Of a stretch of DNA of 64,000 bases, positions 59,301 through 64,000 are shown piece by piece. How positions within the stretch are numbered: the stretch's first letter is position 1; each line of letters begins with the position of its first letter. The translations under genes and the position numbers were made by a program. The notes beneath the pieces are model-generated. The model saw only the letters and a program-made list of their open reading frames with translations, was not told the origin of the DNA and ran no database searches. The DNA comes from Saccharum officinarum. Taxonomy: Eukaryota; Streptophyta; Magnoliopsida; Poales; Poaceae. The stretch is taken from positions 46,299,880-46,363,879 of the forward strand of contig CM036197.1 in assembly GCA_020631735.1 (NCBI GenBank), read 5' to 3'.

Positions 59301-62121
59301 ATGGGTGTTAATATAAGTGAGGAAAATAATAGTGTAAACCACAAAGGTAAACTAGTGTTGAACCTTATATCCTCAGCAAATAAAGACCATAGATAAGCAA
59401 AAAAGATAAAATGTAAATGAATAGCACACCTTCAACTTTCTTCTCTCTTCTGAATACATGTATGCATCTACATCTGCCTGCTTCTTTTCGGCAGCATGAA
59501 TAGCCTCAATGATATCAAGTACAATCTTACCATCTTCAGAAGCTTTTTCACGAACAACTTCATCACTTCTTTTTTCCTTAACGGTCTGGTTTTTTTCAGA
59601 AAAAAGAAAAGAAAAAAAGATAGTCAAGTAAATAACATGGAAGAATTGTCATTTAAGTGTCATCAAGTTATTTTTAGACACCTCTTTGCCCATAGGAAGT
59701 CATTTATCATATTCTTATAGTCTAAAAACATTAGAACATTGAACTTACTGCATCTTTTGAAACATCAGGTTCATCTTGCAGTAAATATGTCTCAGCAAGA
59801 GATTTCTGTTCAACAGCACCAGCTCCAGTGAGATCCTACAGAGAAAGATCGATTCAACAATCAGAAACAACATCATCAACCATTGAGAAAGCAGGATAGT
59901 AATATAGAAGAGTTTCAACATTTGTGCTAGATGGATACTACAGATGGAGGATGCTGAAGTGATGACAAAGAAATAAAATAGTTTATAACAATGTAAAGCT
60001 AAACTGTGTGGGATCCCTATGACAAAAACAAACAGCTCCAGTACTCAAAATAACAGTCCTATAAATCAAAACCAGTCCACAATCAAAATGTTGTTAAAGA
60101 GTGCCAGCTGTCTGGTCAAGTTAAGTAGTCATAGACAAACATAGATGCATCAATGCAACAATAAACCGTGGGACATGCACACTATGTAGGGCCTACCTAC
60201 ACTGATTTATGTAAACCAAACTGCAAGAGAATTTCATTTGCAATTTTTATAGGAATTTAATAAGACCAATAGGACCTGATATAGAATCCATGTTACACTC
60301 AGAATTTGTTCAAGTGCCAATTTGGAACTAGGAAACAAAGATACTATCCTCTATCGATCAACATGCAAGTGTTATGATAAGAAGGCAAGCAATGAACACA
60401 GAGGAATATATGTAATATACCTTTCGTGCATCTGGATCTGTGGGGTGATCATAAGTACTAACTGTTGGGGTTGACTGTACAGGAGGAACTGTGTTGTCTA
60501 TCTTATCAGTTTGCTGTTCATGAGGAACTTCACCAGATTCATTATCATCGATGGGAACTGTCTTTAGCTCAACTGCTGGAGAATCTTCAGATGGCATTTT
60601 AGTATCAGATCCATGTTCATCTGGAACTGGATGTGTCTCATGGGCTAGGGTTTCTGATTTCTTTTCCACTGCAGGAACAGGCTGATCCCCATTGGTTGGA
60701 ACCTCTAGTGCTCCCACCCCGTCATTTCGAACGTCCTTTGGAGTATTAGCCTCATTATTACCCTCTTGAACAATCTCAGTGTTTGGTCCGGACACGTTTT
60801 GTGTCTGGTCAACCTTCGGTTCAGAAGGAATCTTCAGATCTTCATACACCTTTACAGCATCTTCCTTCTTTAAGCTAAAAGGCAATTTCTTGTCCTTAAA
60901 TTGAAGATCTATATAACCAAGTTGATGTGCACCCATAGCTGCTGCACCAACCACAAGAGTTCCAAGAACAAACTTTGAAACATTACTTCCCGACTGAGAA
61001 GGTTGTCCTTGAGGACCTGGGGCAGCATTCTGTGTAGAACTCTTTGGAGATGCCTTTGTCGAGTTGCTTCTAGATTTATGGAATGTTGGACTCTGGACCA
61101 GATAGGTCATGTCAGTTCCACTGAAGACTGAACATATACTATCTAGACAAGCTTTATGAAAGCAGTAGGAAAAATAATTACAGCAGGATTATATTTGGTG
61201 CCCTACATGGGGGGAAAAAACTAGCCATAGCATACTAAGATAAAAGAATCTCCAACCTCATTAGGATTAACCAACAAACAACATGGCCATATGTAACATG
61301 ACTCCAATCCAAGTGGGATATAGCATTCCATTATGACATGAGCTTAAGTATCACAACTAAAATAACTCCATCCAAAGATTACTAAACAGGAACCAATAAC
61401 ATTACAACAATCAGGCACAGCAGGGAACAGCTGCAAACTCTCCTAGAAAATAGGTTTTCCTGATTAAATAAAGCATCTCAATAATATGCGCGGAGATCAG
61501 TATGCCAGTCACTAATAGTACTCCATTATGACATGAACTTATGTATCTCAATATTGAATACCTGAACCAAACATGAAATGGGATTGATATTACTTTCATA
61601 ACCCATAAGTAGACATTACTATTAGCTCGAGTCCCCTCATCATCCTAAATCCTGGAATTTTCTCAGACAGGTGAACAAGGGGATCAGCACACCTGTCACA
61701 ACGTCACAGCATTGTATTCCAAAAAATCCTTGCTTATTTAATTCAATCTCAAAATGTGGAAACTCTAGAATTCCCTACCGTTACACCATATACAATTACC
61801 AGCCTTAGCAGCATTTCCGAACTAATGAAGGCAGCAGCAATCTACCTAGCTAATTCACCAATTCAAAAGTCTCCTGACTAAGCTCAAACGGAAAACCAAT
61901 CTTCTAAGATAACAGACGACAAAACAACCTGATCGACTGACAACCAACGGGAACGGAACCGCGTACCTCACCGGAGATCGGTCTGGGGACCCGCGCGATA
62001 GACCGCAGCGAGCGCAGATCCCGCATGCACCTACAGTGGCAGGAAGAAAACAGAATTAGGCGTCGAAACCCTAGTTTGTGGTGGGTTGAGATCAGAGTCA
62101 GTGCCCGTACCGGCGCAGCAT
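56327..62121 (-). CDS. MIC60: MICOS complex subunit MIC60 / mitofilin (623 aa, 12 exons)
   Basis: Inner-mitochondrial-membrane protein shaping crista junctions and, in plants, involved in lipid transfer. Exons in transcript order: 62121-62111, 62030-61967, 61092-60421, 59835-59749, 59585-59430, 59208-59131, 58774-58682, 58593-58474, 57779-57702, 57583-57404, 56971-56870, 56557-56327; total 1872 nt. An 11-nt first coding exon gives MLRR, continuing CMRDLRSLRSIARVPRPIS, a basic mitochondrial presequence. A single membrane segment FVLGTLVVGAAAMGAHQLGYI lies near residue 70. An acidic linker follows, then coiled coil from about 280 to 450 (EKYEKELKDTRARELMYAEEAA ...). The C-terminal mitofilin signature is FSLLPAGGGGILAHAVARVAS ... 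AEEIATEWVKQARKRAIAEQTL. The exon 3 acceptor (61094-61093) is chosen because it alone keeps the frame; it is the least certain junction. Confidence 0.93.
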
Positions 62122-62452
62122 GGTGGGCGATGTCAGTGGAGACTACCGCCGTGTTCTTCTCGCCGCTGGGGTGAGGACGAGGAGGCGGAGGGGCAGTGGA
62201 GCGATGCGGCCCCGATCGCTCTGCACGGCCACCGCCCCGTGCCGCGCGATGGCGGCGGCGGCAAGGAGGAGGCGGCGGAGGGGAGGGGAGGCGAAGGGGA
62301 AGAGCGGCGCGTCGCCGGACAGCTTCCTGAATGAACGCTTGGAGAAGAAGTTTTTTTTTTTACGACACTTGGAGAAGAAGTTGGGGATAGTTCAAGGTTA
62401 CGCCTCTGGAATGGAATGCTAGAATTTTTCGTGATTCTTGTGTCTTTATTAC

Positions 62453-62725
62453 GGCCTTGTTTAGTTCCCTAAATTCACCCATAAATTTCACTATAAAAAA
62501 GAAGATTCTCCATCATATCAAAATACCGATACATGCATGGAGTACTAAATGAAGATGAAATCAAAAACTAATTGCACAGTTTTGTTGTACTTTGCGAGAC
62601 GGACGTTTTGAGTCTAATTAATCAATGTTTGGACAATTATTACCAAATAAAAACAAAATGCTACAGTGCAGCACAGTGCTGTTACAGTGATTCGGGGATC
62701 CCCAATTTGGGATCTAAACAAGGGC
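62453..62725. mobile_element. MITE of the GGCC-ended family (long variant)
   Basis: GGCCTTGTTTAGTTCCC ... GGGATCTAAACAAGGGC. The flanking triplets TAC (62450-62452) and TGC (62726-62728) differ at one base. The core is the reverse complement of the 37618 copy. It lies about 330 bp upstream of the MIC60 start codon. Confidence 0.85.
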
Positions 62726-63477
62726 TGCATGAAAATGAACTTCCTGTAAAACTTCTATATTATTCTTTGCGTTCCAACAAAGATCTAAAGTAGAAGAAAA
62801 TAGTAAAACGCTGCATATCAAATGGAAAGTTAGAATTCTACCAGTCTCAAATGCGACTTCTTGCTCTGCCAATACCAATACCATACAAAAATTTAGCTAT
62901 ATGACATGACAAAAAATACTTTGGAAGAATACATTGGCATTAAGCTCTTGACCATCATTGATATCCATATTTGTCAATTCTGTCATGCTGGTGTCCTTTT
63001 CATTATTTAGACAGTTTGATGCAGCTTCTTGCTCTGCCTCCTCGCTATAAAATAATGTAGCGACATTATAGGGCGGCGGAACCATAACTTATGGAGCTAG
63101 ATATCGTGGCTCCACCGACTCCTCTTTCTCGGTTCATTTTTCACCTCAGGAGTGAAAATGGTTTCTTGCTACAGTAGCAAATAGTAGCGCTTTGAAAAAA
63201 AGGCTCGGTGATGCTGATGCTGATGGCGATACCGATTTGTTGTGAGAGAAAAACACTATTCTATAACTGAAAAATAGTACCGATAAATCCAAACGAACAA
63301 TGTACCTCAAGAGCCGTACCAAACAGGGTCGACATCTACGTCCAAATATCCTCACCACTTTCAAGCATATCACTGCCTTTTGTATTCTACATGGTTTGCA
63401 TGTCGTCACCTTTGTTTTTTTTTCTCTTGATAAACCATTTGCTAAGAACAGCCATTTATGATCAAATTGTCGTATAT
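62726..63477. other. No gene; diverged MITE fragment near 63230-63305
   Basis: GTTGTGAGAGAAAAACACTATTC ... CAAACGAACAATG resembles the interior and end of the 63478 family. Nothing else is recognised. Confidence 0.5.
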
Positions 63478-63606
63478 GGCCCCGTTCATCCGGCTTATAA
63501 TCCGTACTTTTCAGCTTGTTTTTTCAGCCAGAACAATGTTTTTCTCTCACAACAAATCAGCCAACAGTATTTTTCAGCCGGCTTATCATGACAGCCAAAC
63601 GAGGCC
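63478..63606. mobile_element. 129-bp MITE, GGCC ends, TSD TAT
   Basis: GGCCCCGTTCATCCGGC ... GCCAAACGAGGCC, with the interior TTTTTCTCTCACAACAAATCAGCCAACAG. TAT flanks both sides (63475-63477, 63607-63609). Diverged relatives are at about 12869, 17293, 49078 and 63230. Confidence 0.85.
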
Positions 63607-63671
63607 TATGCTTTACCTCGCTCCTTAGCAATGACGAGGGCTTCACCTCCACGACCATCAACAATCCATTA

Positions 63672-63915
63672 GGCCTTGTATAGATCCTAAAATTTTTTGG
63701 AAAAAAAATTTGTAACACTTTTCGTTGTTATTTGGCAAAATTTATCCAACCATGGATTAACTAAGCTCAAAAGATTTGTCTCGACATTTACAGACAAACT
63801 ATACAATTAGTTATTTTTTTACCTACATTTAATGCTTCATGCAAACGTCCAAAGATTTGATGTGATGAGTATTGTGCAAAATTTTTTGGATCCTTTTGCC
63901 CATCTAAACAAGGCC
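63672..63915. mobile_element. MITE of the GGCC-ended family, no intact TSD
   Basis: GGCCTTGTATAGATCC ... CCATCTAAACAAGGCC, with the same core and orientation as 17966. The flanks TTA and AGG do not match. Confidence 0.85.
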
Positions 63916-63956
63916 AGGTAAAGTGGCGAAGAGGATTTGATTGGTCTTCATTATTA

Positions 63957-64000
63957 GGGCCTTGTTTAGATGGATTTCAAATTCCAAATTTTTATATACT
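63957..64000. mobile_element. Start of a further MITE of the same family, cut by the window edge
   Basis: GGGCCTTGTTTAGATGG then AAATTCCAAATTTTTATA, the family's 5' end. The remainder lies outside the window. Confidence 0.65.

Noticed and set aside
61081..61140. In-frame ATG (MTYLVQ...) at 61108-61110 as the MIC60 start
   Set aside because: It would lose the basic presequence. The two short upstream exons (MLRR + CMRDLRSLRSIARVPRPIS) join in frame to the acceptor at 61093.

Overview
The window is nuclear DNA of a grass, most likely a panicoid of the Andropogoneae (sorghum / sugarcane / Miscanthus / maize group). I infer this from GC-rich first exons, monocot-type protein sequences, a Sirevirus (Ty1-copia) element with multiple polypurine tracts, Stowaway elements and abundant short GGCC-ended MITEs. 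The assembly has one 100-N gap (10854-10953).

Layout. (1) 1-10853 is nested Sirevirus sequence. An LTR of one element (ends 1345) interrupts the 5' LTR of a second. The second has an intact gag, a pol broken by stops and a frameshift, and a complete 3' LTR ending at 10416. It abuts internal sequence of a third, related element that runs into the gap. (2) 11468-16069 holds the first exon of a small membrane/coiled-coil protein gene cut off toward the gap, then a complete SYP51/52-type Qc-SNARE gene, both on the minus strand. (3) 17870-22464 is a gene-fragment graveyard: two decayed copies of the neighbouring S1/P1 nuclease gene bracket an F-box fragment and a cytochrome P450 fragment. (4) 22607-28082 is a divergent pair: a PLP-dependent methionine gamma-lyase-like/aluminium-resistance-family gene (minus) and an intact S1/P1-type bifunctional nuclease gene (plus). 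(5) 28256-36101 is a near-complete L1-type LINE with a 16-bp target-site duplication (TSD). At its 5' end, inside the duplication, sits a full 120-nt 5S rRNA sequence with a TTTT tail. (6) 36653-37537 is a single-exon EAR-motif protein. (7) 37618-42632 is transposon-rich spacer: MITEs, an 8-bp-TSD hAT element, a Stowaway and a GC/TGCAAC-rich repeat. (8) 43639-48641 is phytoene desaturase (PDS, 14 coding exons). (9) 49397-50679 is a deleted copia element with identical 111-bp LTRs. (10) 53096-55748 is a BTB/NPH3 family gene and 56327-62121 is MIC60 (minus strand, 12 coding exons). (11) The right edge carries more MITEs.

The host genes are ordinary housekeeping or signalling genes and do not form a pathway together. 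PDS is plastid carotenoid synthesis, MIC60 is mitochondrial cristae, SYP5 is endosome/vacuole fusion, the nuclease is secretory and the NPH3 protein is plasma-membrane signalling. For all six complete multi-exon genes the exon model was built by hand from GT-AG (two GC-AG) junctions, and each sums to an open frame.

The most unusual object is the 5S rRNA-LINE chimera. Its geometry (shared TSD, same orientation, oligo-T tail at the junction) is what template switching from LINE RNA onto 5S RNA during reverse transcription would leave.
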